DNA of 33,055 bases, taken from positions 1-33,055 of the forward strand of contig CAYONP010000069.1 of the NCBI GenBank assembly GCA_964405335.1, written 5' to 3'. The position numbers were made by a program, and so were the translations under genes. The notes below the pieces were generated by a model, which worked only from the letters and a program-made list of their open reading frames with translations, was not told where the DNA came from and did not search any database. Positions 1 to 8,383 of the stretch are shown here, piece by piece (positions within the stretch are counted from its first letter, which is position 1; every line of letters begins with the position of its first letter). The stretch comes from CAYONP01 sp964405335. GTDB lineage: Bacteria > Armatimonadota > UBA10988.

Positions 1-63
1 GGGTCCGCACCGCGGACCACAGCCAACGTGGCGGTCAGCCGTGGTCCGCTGTGGGGACCCTAC
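1..63. repeat. Partial GTAG/CTAC-type double palindrome (REP/BIME-like), cut by the window edge
   Basis: A perfect hairpin lies at 2-18 (GGTCCGC, loop ACC, GCGGACC). A second lies at 43-59 (GGTCC, 7-nt loop, GGACC) and is followed directly by CTAC at 60-63. This is the same layout as the two clearer elements at 12097 and 19171: hairpin A, linker, hairpin B, CTAC. The matching GTAG on the left would fall just outside the window, and base 1 (G) is compatible with being its last base. Stem sequences differ from the other two families. It lies upstream of the metal-efflux operon. Known REP elements in other bacteria carry a GTAG tetranucleotide next to a hairpin; assignment to that class is inference. 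Confidence 0.45.
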
Positions 64-210
64 AGCGGTGGGGCGCGCCGTGCGCGCCGTCACATGGACC
101 ACCGGCCGGGGTAGCCGCGATGAACCCGCGCGCAATAGCGCGCGCCGCCACGATCGGGCGGAACCCGCGCCGTTCCGGCGTCTCGTTGCCCGCAGCCCGG
201 GAGTCCGTTC

Positions 211-3075
211 GTGCGCCCAGCCTGCTGGCTCATCGCCCTGCTCGTCGCCCTGCCCGCCGGCGCGGGCGTGCTCACCGGCCGCGCCGGCCAGTACACTCTC
301 GAGGCCGACATCACACCCGATCCGCCGCTGGTCGGGCCGGTCACGGTCTCCCTCGCGGTCACCTCCGGCGGCCAGCCGGTCACCGGGGCGACCGTCACCA
401 TCACGCCACGCCTGCGCGGCGCGGCCGATTCGGCACCGCGGGTGAACGCCCGCGATGCCGGCGACGGCCACTACCACGCGACCATCGACCTGCCCGAGCG
501 CGGCGTCTGGTTGCTCGCCGTGGCGGTCAACGGCGCGGTGCGCGAGTTCCGCATCACCACCGGCAACCCGATTCATCAGCGCTCGCCGGCGGCGGTACGG
601 CAGGTCGTTATCCTGGCCGTGCTGACCGTCGTCCTGCCGCTGCTGGTCGGCCTCGCGCCGGCGCGGCTGGTGCCGCCGCGGCGGCGCACCTTCGTCGCCG
701 GGGCGCTGCTGCTGGTGCTCGCCCTCTTCCTCGCTCGCGCGGTGACGCGGACCTTCCGCCGGCCCGGGCAGATGGACGTGATTGAAGCCCAGGCGATGGA
801 CATGACCATCATGAAGCCGCCGGTCGGCGTGGTCCCGGTGGCCGTCGAGACCGTCGAGCCACGCGACTTCAGCGCCGCGGTGAGCTACACCGGTTCGGTC
901 GTGCCCGACACCGAGCAAGACGTCCGCGCGCGGGTGACCGGCCGCATCGTCGACATGCCGATCTACCCGGGCGACGCCGTCCGGCGCGGTCAGATCGTCG
1001 CCCGGCTCGACACCGCCGAGCTGAGCGGTAAGGCCTCCGAGGCGTTGCTGATGCACCTCGCCGCGCAGGAGGCGGCCGGCGCGGCACGGGCCGACGCGAC
1101 CGGCGCGCGGGCCGCGGTCGACGAGGCGGCGGCGATGCTCCGCGCCGCCGAGCACCGGGTCGAGCAGGCCGAGCGCGACGTCGCCGCGCGCGCCGCCGCG
1201 GTGACTCGGGCCGAGAGCATGGTCGACACCGCCCGTGCCGCCGTGACCCAGTCCGAGAGCCAGTTGGCCGCCGCCCGCGCCGCGCGGCGGACCAGCGCCG
1301 CGCAGAGCGACGAAGGGCGCGAGGCGGTGCGCGCCGCCGAGGCCGAGCGCGACGCGGCGAGCAGCCGCGTGACCCAGGCCGAGGAGGCCGCCATTGCCGC
1401 CGAGCGCGGCCAGGCCGAGGCGCGACGGATGCTGGCCGCGGCCAACGCCGGCCGCGACCGCGCGACCGCGAACCTGACCGCGGCCGAAGCGGAGCTGCCG
1501 CAGGCCGAGGCCGACGTCGCCGCGGCGCAGGCCGAGGTCGATTACCAGGTGGCCGAGCTGCGGCGGATGACCGCCCTGCTGGCCGACGGTGCCGTGTCGC
1601 AGCAGGAGTTCGACGCGGCCCGGTCCGAGCACGACAAGGCCCAGGCCGACCTGCGCCGCACCCGCGCCGCGGTCGACTCGGTGCGCGGCCGGATCGCCGC
1701 CGGCCGGGCCGAGGTGGCCGAGGCCGAGGAGTCGGCCGGCGCCGCCGGCGAGCGGCTCGCCGCCGCCGAGGCGATGGCCCGCTCGGCGCAGGCGATGATC
1801 GCCGAGGCTGGATCGGCGCTGACCTCGCAGGAGGCCGGCATCGGCCGCGGCCAGGCTGAGGTGCGCAGTCGGCTCGCCGGCGAAGATGAAGCCGAGAGCA
1901 TGATTGCCATGCGCTCCGCAGAGGTCACCCGCATGGCCGCCGAGGTGCGCTCGGCCGAGGCCGAGCTGGAGGCCGTGCGCGAGGAGCTGGCCGGCTCGCG
2001 GGCGATGCAGCGCCAGGCGGGCGCCGAGCGCGACCGAGCGAAGAGCGCGCTGACCGCCGCGCGTGAAGCGGCGCGGGCCGGCTCGAGCCGCGCCGCCGAG
2101 GCCGCCGAGATGGCCGCCGGTCGGCGCGCCGCGGCGTTCACCGCCGAGACCATCGCGGGCTACACCGTGCTCCGCGCCGAACTCGACGGCGTGGTCACCG
2201 AGCGGGTCACCAGCCCGAGCACGCTGGTCCAGCCGGGCGACGTGCTGGTGCGCATCGCGGCGATCGACCGGGTCCGCCTGCAGGCCAATGTGGCCGCCGC
2301 CGACGCGGGGCAGGTCCGCCTCGGTGCGGCGGTGCGCATCATCCCGCAGAAGGACGCCGAGCGGGCCGAGTGGGCGGCGGTGACGTCGGTCTTCCCGGCG
2401 ACCGATCCGACCAGCCGCACGACGATTGTCGAGACGCTGATCGACAACCCCGACCGGTTCTACCTACCGGGCGACTTCATCACCCTCCAGATCGGCGTCG
2501 GCGCGGCCGAGGAGCAGGTCATCACCGTGCCCGCGGCGGCCGTCGTTCACGTTGCCGAGCAGGCCGGCGACATCTACGGCGAGACCAGCCCGGCGGTCTG
2601 GACCGTCCGCGGCGGCGGCGGCGGGGGCAAGACCGAGTACTACTGCACCATGCACCCCGAGGTGGTGCAGGATGAGCCCGGCAAGTGCCCCAAGTGCGAT
2701 ATGGACCTGACCCCTCGTCAGGTCGCCGGCGGCGAGGCGACGACCGAGTATTACTGCACCATGCACCCCGAGGTGGTGCAGGACCAGCCCGGCAAGTGCC
2801 CCAAGTGCGACATGGACCTGACTCCGCGCCAGAGCGGCGGTGCCGGCACGGCGCACCGGGTCCGCGTGGCGCTCGGCCGGCGCGACGGCGAGCGGGTGGT
2901 GGTCACCCGCGGCCTGTCGCCCGGCGACCAGGTGATCTACCGCGGTCACGAGCACCTGCGCGAGGGCGACCGGGTGCAGCCGAGCGACCAGGCGGTCGAC
3001 GTGCCGCAGGTTGGCGACGCGACGCACCAGCCCGGCGCGGCGGCGGAGTCGGGAGGCGGCCATGCCGGGCACTGA
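211..3075 (+). CDS. RND/HlyD-family periplasmic adaptor with N-terminal YtkA-like domain, giant coiled-coil hairpin and two heavy-metal-binding domains
   Basis: Membrane-fusion subunit of a tripartite metal efflux pump, 954 aa. Start GTG, with GGGAG 7 nt upstream. Order: signal peptide (1-19); YtkA/FixH-like beta domain (about 28-118); TM 130-151, a basic loop (PPRRR) and TM 161-178, which puts both soluble parts in the periplasm; first lipoyl half (about 235-268); helical coiled-coil (about 269-648); second lipoyl half (649-682); beta-barrel. The docking-tip RLS motif is intact (R452, L456, S463) and sits midway in the coil, giving about 180 residues per helix, far longer than usual adaptors. 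Two HMBD modules (YYCTMHP..PGKCPKC; from 808 and 845) are inserted in the membrane-proximal domain. The C-terminus is His-containing (GGGHAGH). The stop overlaps the permease start. Cu/Ag/Zn-type specificity is inferred from HMBD; the exact metal is unknown. Confidence 0.9.
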   Translation: MRPACWLIALLVALPAGAGVLTGRAGQYTLEADITPDPPLVGPVTVSLAVTSGGQPVTGATVTITPRLRGAADSAPRVNARDAGDGHYHATIDLPERGVWLLAVAVNGAVREFRITTGNPIHQRSPAAVRQVVILAVLTVVLPLLVGLAPARLVPPRRRTFVAGALLLVLALFLARAVTRTFRRPGQMDVIEAQAMDMTIMKPPVGVVPVAVETVEPRDFSAAVSYTGSVVPDTEQDVRARVTGRIVDMPIYPGDAVRRGQIVARLDTAELSGKASEALLMHLAAQEAAGAARADATGARAAVDEAAAMLRAAEHRVEQAERDVAARAAAVTRAESMVDTARAAVTQSESQLAAARAARRTSAAQSDEGREAVRAAEAERDAASSRVTQAEEAAIAAERGQAEARRMLAAANAGRDRATANLTAAEAELPQAEADVAAAQAEVDYQVAELRRMTALLADGAVSQQEFDAARSEHDKAQADLRRTRAAVDSVRGRIAAGRAEVAEAEESAGAAGERLAAAEAMARSAQAMIAEAGSALTSQEAGIGRGQAEVRSRLAGEDEAESMIAMRSAEVTRMAAEVRSAEAELEAVREELAGSRAMQRQAGAERDRAKSALTAAREAARAGSSRAAEAAEMAAGRRAAAFTAETIAGYTVLRAELDGVVTERVTSPSTLVQPGDVLVRIAAIDRVRLQANVAAADAGQVRLGAAVRIIPQKDAERAEWAAVTSVFPATDPTSRTTIVETLIDNPDRFYLPGDFITLQIGVGAAEEQVITVPAAAVVHVAEQAGDIYGETSPAVWTVRGGGGGGKTEYYCTMHPEVVQDEPGKCPKCDMDLTPRQVAGGEATTEYYCTMHPEVVQDQPGKCPKCDMDLTPRQSGGAGTAHRVRVALGRRDGERVVVTRGLSPGDQVIYRGHEHLREGDRVQPSDQAVDVPQVGDATHQPGAAAESGGGHAGH
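2632..2853 (+). repeat. Tandem 111-bp duplication encoding two heavy-metal-binding domains
   Basis: Two in-frame copies begin at 2632 and 2743. Over the first 90 bases of each copy I count about seven differences, mostly third-position changes; the encoded metal-binding cores differ only by E to Q. Each encodes YYCTMHPE followed by PGKCPKCDMDL, the Cys/Met/His pattern of the HMBD family. The near identity suggests recent duplication or gene conversion, while the mostly silent changes suggest the protein sequence is kept. Confidence 0.85.
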
Positions 3076-6000
3076 GCCGCTGCACGAGCGCCGCTGGGCG
3101 GCGACGCACGCGATTCACAAGTGGAGTATCGAGCATCCTTACGCCATTATCGCCTTCTACACGGCGGTGCTGACGCTGGCCTACCTGGCGATCTTCCGGG
3201 GGGTCATGCCGCGGCGGATGATGCCCTATGTCGAGCAGCCGCTGATCGGCGTGGTGACGATGATGCCCGGCCTCTCGGCCGAGGAGATGGAGCTCTACAT
3301 CTCCAAGCCGATCGAGGAGCAGTTGGTCAACGTCGAGAACCTGCGCTTCATCCGCTCGACCAGCCAGGACGGGTTCAGCATCGTCACCCTCGAGTTCCAC
3401 TACGGCACCGATCTCGACAAGGCGCTGTTCGAGACCCAGACGTTGATGAACGTCATCCAGTCGTTCCTGCCCAGCACCGGCGCGAACCTGAAGCCGTCGT
3501 GGGTGCTCAAGATCGACCCGCTCAACCTGCCCATCCTGACCCTCAGCCTGACCGGCGAGGGGTGGGACCCGGTCGAGCTGCGCCAGTTCGCCGACAATGA
3601 GGTGGTCAACCGGCTCAAGCAGGTCAAGGACGTCTACAGCATCGTGCCCTACGGCGGCTACCGGCGCCAGCTACAGGTCATCGTCGACCGCCAGAAGCTG
3701 GCCGCCTTCGGCCTGAGCATCCTCGATGTGCGCAACGCGCTCGACCAGTACAACCTGAGCCAGGCCGCCGGGACGGTGACCGCCGGCGGCAGCGAGCAGA
3801 TCATCCGCGTCGACAGCCGGGCGATCGATCCGGCGACGGTCGAGAACTACCCGCTGACCGCCGTCCGTGGCGGACAGGCGCCGCGGCCGAAGGCCTCGGG
3901 CGGCGGGGGCATGGGCGGCATGGGCGGCGGGTCCAGTGAGGCCGCGCCGGCGGCGCCGACGCGGGGCGACGTCGGCGGCACCTTCACGCAGCACCCCGAG
4001 GTGATTTACATCCGCGACGTGGCGCGGGTGGTCGATACCCACTGGGAGCGCCGCAGTGCGTTCCATTACCTCGAGCATCCGCCGGGCAGCGACGGCCGGG
4101 TGGTCGCCTCGATCGGCGTCGAGGTGATTCAGAACCCGTCGGCCAGCTCGGCGCAGGTGGTGCCGCGGATCGAGCGCGAACTGCGCCGGCTCGAACAGGA
4201 CTACCCCGGCATCGCCTTCGCCGTCGCGTACGACAACGCGCACTTCATCACCCTGTTGTTCCACAACCTGGTCGAGGAGCTGCTGGTCGCGGCGCTGCTG
4301 ACCGCGATCGCCATCTTCTTCTTTCTCGGCGAACCGCGCGGCACGCTGATTGCGGTGGCGGTCATTCCGACCAGCCTGGCGATTGCCGTGCTCGGGGTGA
4401 TGCCGATGGGCATGTCGCTCAACAGCGGCACGCTGATCGGCCTGCTGCTCTCGGTCGGGCGGGTGGTCGACGACACGATTGTCGACATCCACGCGGTCGA
4501 ACGCCACCTGCGGCTGGGCAAGACGGTCAAGGACGCGACCATCGACGGCATCGGTGAGGTGCGCCTGGCGGTGCTCGCCTCGACCTTCACCATCATCGTC
4601 GGCCTCAGCCCGCTGCTCTTCTGCGGCGGGATCACCGAGATGATGTTCGTCGAGCTGGTCTGGCCGATGATCATGGCCCTGGCCGCCTCGACACTGGTCA
4701 GCTTCACGCTCACCGCGCTGCTCTGCGCCAACCTCCTGCGGCCCGAGGCCGAGCGCGAGCGCGACCTGCGCTTCGCCCCCTACCGGCTCGTGCACCAGTG
4801 GCTGCTGATCCCGTTCCAGCGCTTCCTCGACCGAACCGAGCGCGGCTACGGGCGGACCATTCACTGGATGCTGCGCCACCGCGGCACCAACCTGGCGCGC
4901 ATCCTGGCCACGGTCATCCTGGGCTTCTGCTTCTACAACTTCATCGGCAGCGAGATGATGCCGCTGGCCGACGTCGGCCAGGCCGCCGGCGCGCTGGAGA
5001 TGCAGCCGGGCGTCTCGTTCGAGGCCACCGAGCAGGCCGTCTTCCGCATCGAGAGCATGTTCCTCGAGTATCCAGAGGTGGAGAAGGTCGCCACCAAGAT
5101 CGGCACCGAGACGATGTTCGAGTCGTTCTCGCCGTTCTTCACCGGCTACGCCATGCCGCAGGCCAACGGCGCGATGATGATGCTCACCCTGAGCGACAAG
5201 GACGACCGCGGGCGGACCATCTGGGACATCATCGACGCGGTGCAGGCCCGCGCCGTGGCCGAGATCCCGGGCATCCGGCGGTTCCAGATCAAGGAGATGG
5301 GCAGCGACGTGATGGCCACCGCGCTGGCGCCCGTCTCGACCATCATCTACGGGCCCGACTTCGCCGTCCTCGAGCAGCTTGGCAAGGACACGCTGAGGAT
5401 CGCCGAGTCGATGCCCGACATGTTTCAGCCGTTCATCAGTTGGGAGCTGACCAAGCCGACCTGGCGGATCGACGTCGACCAGGCCCGCGCCGCCGAGGTC
5501 GGGCTGACGCCGCGGTCGATTGCCGAACAGGCCTACTACGCCATGCGCGGCGGGCTGACCAACGAGTTCTACCGCCTGCCGAACCTGCGTCAGAACACCA
5601 TCCTGGTCCGTTACGAGGCGAGCGACCGGGCCAGCGGCCAGGACCTGGAAGACCTCTACCTGACCACCGCCGGCGGCCGGCAGGTGCCGCTGAAGACCGT
5701 CGCGGCGGTGCGGCTGACCCGCACGCCGACCCTGGTCGAGCGCGATAACCTGCGGCGGGTCATCTCGGTCAACGGCTACTACCGCATCGGCCACAAGCCG
5801 TCCATGGACGTGACCATGGACCTGATGATGCACTCGATGGGCCAGTTGAACTACCCGCCCGGCTACGGCATGGAAGCCCGCGGCGACATGACCCAGATGA
5901 TGGACAGCTTCCGCCGCCTGCTGATCGGCCTGCAGCTCGCTGTCCTGTTCATCTTCCTGGTGCTGGTGGCGCAGTTCCGGGGCTTCATCCAGCCGCTGCA

Positions 6001-6550
6001 GATGGTCTTCAGCATCCCGCTCGAGCTGTCCGGCGTTTTCGTCGCGCTGTGGCTGGCCCACCAGGCGTTCAGCACGGTCAGCATCATGGGCGTGATTGTG
6101 GTCACCGGCATGGATATCACCGCCGCCATCCTGCTGGTCGACCTGATTGTCCAGTACCGCGACGCCGGCGTGCCGCGCGACACCGCCGTGCGCACCGCCT
6201 GCCCGCAGCGGCTGCGGCCGATCCTGATGACCGCCATCTCGACCGGCGTGGTCATGATCCCCGTCGCCTTCGCGCCGAAGACCGGCCTCGATGCCTATCA
6301 GCCGCTCGGCACCACCGTGCTCGGCGGGCTCTTCTTCGGCACCATCCTGACCCTCTTCGACATCCCGATCATGCACACCCTGGTCGACGACCTGATCGCC
6401 TGGCTCGAACGCACCTTCCGCCGCCGCGAGCACCGCTGGCGGCAGCTCCGGCTGCTGGATGAGTCGGAGCATCGGTTCATCACCGAGTTCGGCGAGCAGA
6501 TCGGCGTGCCGGCCGACCTGCCCCCGCTTGAGGACGGCCATGAGCAGTGA
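3062..6550 (+). CDS. RND-superfamily efflux permease
   Basis: Inner-membrane, proton-driven pump of 1162 aa, partner of the adaptor upstream and the TolC-like protein downstream. I chose ATG 3062 because GGGAGG lies 5 nt upstream; it overlaps the adaptor gene by 14 nt. Length and layout fit the family: TM1 near residue 25, a large periplasmic porter region, a central TM bundle, a second porter region and a final TM bundle. The TM4 acidic pair is present (VVDD, D470-D471). In the TM10 motif GMDITAAILLVD the usual Lys/Asn position is Thr (T1020), with an Asp two residues earlier (D1018). A Gly/Met-rich insert (GGGGMGGMGGG, about 280-290) interrupts the first porter region. Metal rather than drug export is inferred from the HMBD-bearing adaptor and the LTxxQ protein next door. 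Confidence 0.93.
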   Translation: MPGTEPLHERRWAATHAIHKWSIEHPYAIIAFYTAVLTLAYLAIFRGVMPRRMMPYVEQPLIGVVTMMPGLSAEEMELYISKPIEEQLVNVENLRFIRSTSQDGFSIVTLEFHYGTDLDKALFETQTLMNVIQSFLPSTGANLKPSWVLKIDPLNLPILTLSLTGEGWDPVELRQFADNEVVNRLKQVKDVYSIVPYGGYRRQLQVIVDRQKLAAFGLSILDVRNALDQYNLSQAAGTVTAGGSEQIIRVDSRAIDPATVENYPLTAVRGGQAPRPKASGGGGMGGMGGGSSEAAPAAPTRGDVGGTFTQHPEVIYIRDVARVVDTHWERRSAFHYLEHPPGSDGRVVASIGVEVIQNPSASSAQVVPRIERELRRLEQDYPGIAFAVAYDNAHFITLLFHNLVEELLVAALLTAIAIFFFLGEPRGTLIAVAVIPTSLAIAVLGVMPMGMSLNSGTLIGLLLSVGRVVDDTIVDIHAVERHLRLGKTVKDATIDGIGEVRLAVLASTFTIIVGLSPLLFCGGITEMMFVELVWPMIMALAASTLVSFTLTALLCANLLRPEAERERDLRFAPYRLVHQWLLIPFQRFLDRTERGYGRTIHWMLRHRGTNLARILATVILGFCFYNFIGSEMMPLADVGQAAGALEMQPGVSFEATEQAVFRIESMFLEYPEVEKVATKIGTETMFESFSPFFTGYAMPQANGAMMMLTLSDKDDRGRTIWDIIDAVQARAVAEIPGIRRFQIKEMGSDVMATALAPVSTIIYGPDFAVLEQLGKDTLRIAESMPDMFQPFISWELTKPTWRIDVDQARAAEVGLTPRSIAEQAYYAMRGGLTNEFYRLPNLRQNTILVRYEASDRASGQDLEDLYLTTAGGRQVPLKTVAAVRLTRTPTLVERDNLRRVISVNGYYRIGHKPSMDVTMDLMMHSMGQLNYPPGYGMEARGDMTQMMDSFRRLLIGLQLAVLFIFLVLVAQFRGFIQPLQMVFSIPLELSGVFVALWLAHQAFSTVSIMGVIVVTGMDITAAILLVDLIVQYRDAGVPRDTAVRTACPQRLRPILMTAISTGVVMIPVAFAPKTGLDAYQPLGTTVLGGLFFGTILTLFDIPIMHTLVDDLIAWLERTFRRREHRWRQLRLLDESEHRFITEFGEQIGVPADLPPLEDGHEQ

Positions 6551-7040
6551 GCCGCGCCGGCCCAGGTTCGTGCTCGGGCCGGGTACCGTGCTGGCCCTGC
6601 TGCTGGCCGGGTTCCTGCTCTGGCGCAACGGCGGCCGGCCGTGGTGGCGCGAGCCGCCCGCGCCGCCGGCGGCGCCCGTAGCCTTGCCCGAGCTCGGCCT
6701 GACCCCCGAGGTCGCCTGGCTCCTGCGCCACGCCGAGGCGCTGGCACTGAGCGACCACCAGACCGCCTCACTGGCGGCGCTGCAGGCCGGTTGGGAGCGT
6801 GCGTCGCAGGGCGACCTGACCGCCGCCGAGGCCGGCGCCGAGCGGCTCGAGGGCTACCTGGCCGCCGACCGGCCGTCGGTCGCCGGCGCGCAGCGCGCCA
6901 GCGATGAGCTGAGCACTGCCAGCGCCAACCTGGCCGCGCTGCGGCAGGCCTACTGGGACGATGCCTGGTCGGAGTTGACCGCCACACAGCGCGAGCGTGT
7001 GCGCGCCCTGCGCCGCGCCGCGCCGCACGAGATGAGGTGA
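6540..7040 (+). CDS. Membrane-anchored periplasmic LTxxQ (CpxP/Spy/CnrX-like) protein
   Basis: A 166-aa protein whose ATG overlaps the end of the permease gene by 11 nt, so translation is probably coupled. It has a basic N-terminus and one TM helix (about 10-28), then a Pro-rich linker and an all-helical domain. Two LTxxQ-type motifs are seen: LSDHQ in the first half and LTATQ near the C-terminus. The helical hairpin with paired LTxxQ motifs matches the CpxP/Spy and periplasmic heavy-metal sensor (CnrX/ZraP) families, which bind metals or act as periplasmic chaperones. Its place between the pump permease and the outer-membrane factor supports a metal-sensing or buffering role. No partner anti-sigma factor or two-component system is in the window. 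Confidence 0.7.
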   Translation: MSSEPRRPRFVLGPGTVLALLLAGFLLWRNGGRPWWREPPAPPAAPVALPELGLTPEVAWLLRHAEALALSDHQTASLAALQAGWERASQGDLTAAEAGAERLEGYLAADRPSVAGAQRASDELSTASANLAALRQAYWDDAWSELTATQRERVRALRRAAPHEMR

Positions 7041-7045
7041 GACCG

Positions 7046-8383
7046 ATGCGTGCCGTGCTCTGCTTGTTCCTCGCCGCGCGGCTGTCGGCCCAGGTGCTCG
7101 GCCCGCCGGCGCCGGGCGAGTCGCTGGCGCCGGCGGAGCTGCCCGAGGCGTGGACCCGCGAGCAGCTCATCGCCCAGGCGCTGGCCAACCACCCGGCGCT
7201 GGCCATGGCTCGCTCCGACGTCGACGAGGCGACGGCGATGCTCGAAGCCGCCCGCGCCCGGCTGCGGCCGATGCTCTCGGCCACCGGCTGGGCGACCTAC
7301 GGCGACGGCGGGATGATTGTCTCCGGCGCCGGCTCGGTCCAGCCGACTCCGCTGCGCATGATGCCGGCCGGGCCGGCGCTCGACGGCAACCTGATGCTGA
7401 TGTGGCCGCTCTACACCGGCGGGCGGCTCGAGCAGCAGCGAGCCGCGCAGCGCCAGGCGGTGCGCGCTAGCGAGGCCGACCTCGAGACGATGCGGCTGGA
7501 GATCGCCTACCTGGTCAGCGCGCTCTACCGCCGGATCCTGCTCGCCGAGGCGATGGTCGAGGTCTACCGTGGGCTCGAGGCGGCGCACACCGAGCGGCTC
7601 GAGAACGACCGCCTGGCACTCGATCAGGGCAAGATCCCGGAGTTCTACGTCTATCGCGACGAGGCCGCGCTGGCCGAGGCGACCCAGGCGGTGACCAACG
7701 CCGAGCGCGATGTCCGCGTGCTGACCGCCGAGCTGCGTGAGCTGCTGGCGATCGATCCCCTGGCCGAGCTGCGGCTGGCACCGGCCGACGAGCCGGCGGC
7801 CTGGCTGCCGACGCGCGCGGAGAGCCTCGACCTGGCGCTCGCGCGCCGGCCCGAGTTATCCGCCGCGCGCGCCCGTGTCGCCGCCGCGCGGCATGGTGAG
7901 CGGGCGGCGGCGGGGGCGTTCCAGCCCGAGATCGGCGTTTTCGGCATGGCCGACCTGTTCGCCAACCGCGGGCCGCGGTGGGAGGAGTACCTCGGCGGCG
8001 TATCGATCAGCCTGCCGCTGCTCGACGGCGGCATGAGGCGGGCCGAGCTCGACGCGGCCCGGGCGCGCCGGGCACAACTCGATGCGCGCGAGGTCGAGCT
8101 CTCGCTGCAGGTGGCGAAAGAGGTCGTGGTCGCCGATGAGATGCGCCTGGCGGCCGACCAGAATGTGGCCACCGCGGCGACGGTGCTGCGCTCGGCACGC
8201 GAGGACTACCGAATCACCTTGACCCGCTACGAGAACCAGAAGAGCATCAATCTGGAGGTGCTCGAGGCGCTCGCCTCGCGCATCCGCGCCGAGGTCAACA
8301 CCGTTCAGGCGGCCTATGAGCTGGGCCTGGCGTTCGACCAGCTCCGCCGCGCGGTCGCCGACCCGGCGCTGCTCGGCCAATGA
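7046..8383 (+). CDS. TolC-like outer-membrane efflux protein
   Basis: Outer-membrane channel (OEP family), 445 aa. I prefer ATG 7046 over the in-frame GTG at 7037 because GAGGTGA sits 5 nt upstream and the protein then begins with a short signal peptide (MRAVLCLFLAARLSA). Two repeated halves are visible, each with long helices and a beta segment: ALANHPALAMARSDVDEA with MWPLYTGGRLEQQRA in the first half; DLALARRPELSAARARV with SISLPLLDGGMRRAELDAA in the second. The LDQGKIPEF turn is also typical of the family. Size is ordinary, so the extra length implied by the giant adaptor is not compensated here. It probably docks on the RLS tip of the adaptor encoded at 211-3075. Confidence 0.9.
   Translation: MRAVLCLFLAARLSAQVLGPPAPGESLAPAELPEAWTREQLIAQALANHPALAMARSDVDEATAMLEAARARLRPMLSATGWATYGDGGMIVSGAGSVQPTPLRMMPAGPALDGNLMLMWPLYTGGRLEQQRAAQRQAVRASEADLETMRLEIAYLVSALYRRILLAEAMVEVYRGLEAAHTERLENDRLALDQGKIPEFYVYRDEAALAEATQAVTNAERDVRVLTAELRELLAIDPLAELRLAPADEPAAWLPTRAESLDLALARRPELSAARARVAAARHGERAAAGAFQPEIGVFGMADLFANRGPRWEEYLGGVSISLPLLDGGMRRAELDAARARRAQLDAREVELSLQVAKEVVVADEMRLAADQNVATAATVLRSAREDYRITLTRYENQKSINLEVLEALASRIRAEVNTVQAAYELGLAFDQLRRAVADPALLGQ

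Noticed and set aside
120..785. Separate small gene in another frame before and over the adaptor start
   Set aside because: Arg/Pro/Ala-rich product without domain, overlapping the well-supported YtkA-like coding region.
3671..6628. Minus-strand open frame of 985 codons opposite the RND permease
   Set aside because: Its composition (very His/Gln/Asp/Arg-rich, no domain) is that of a shadow frame created by GC-rich codons; the plus strand carries a clear permease.
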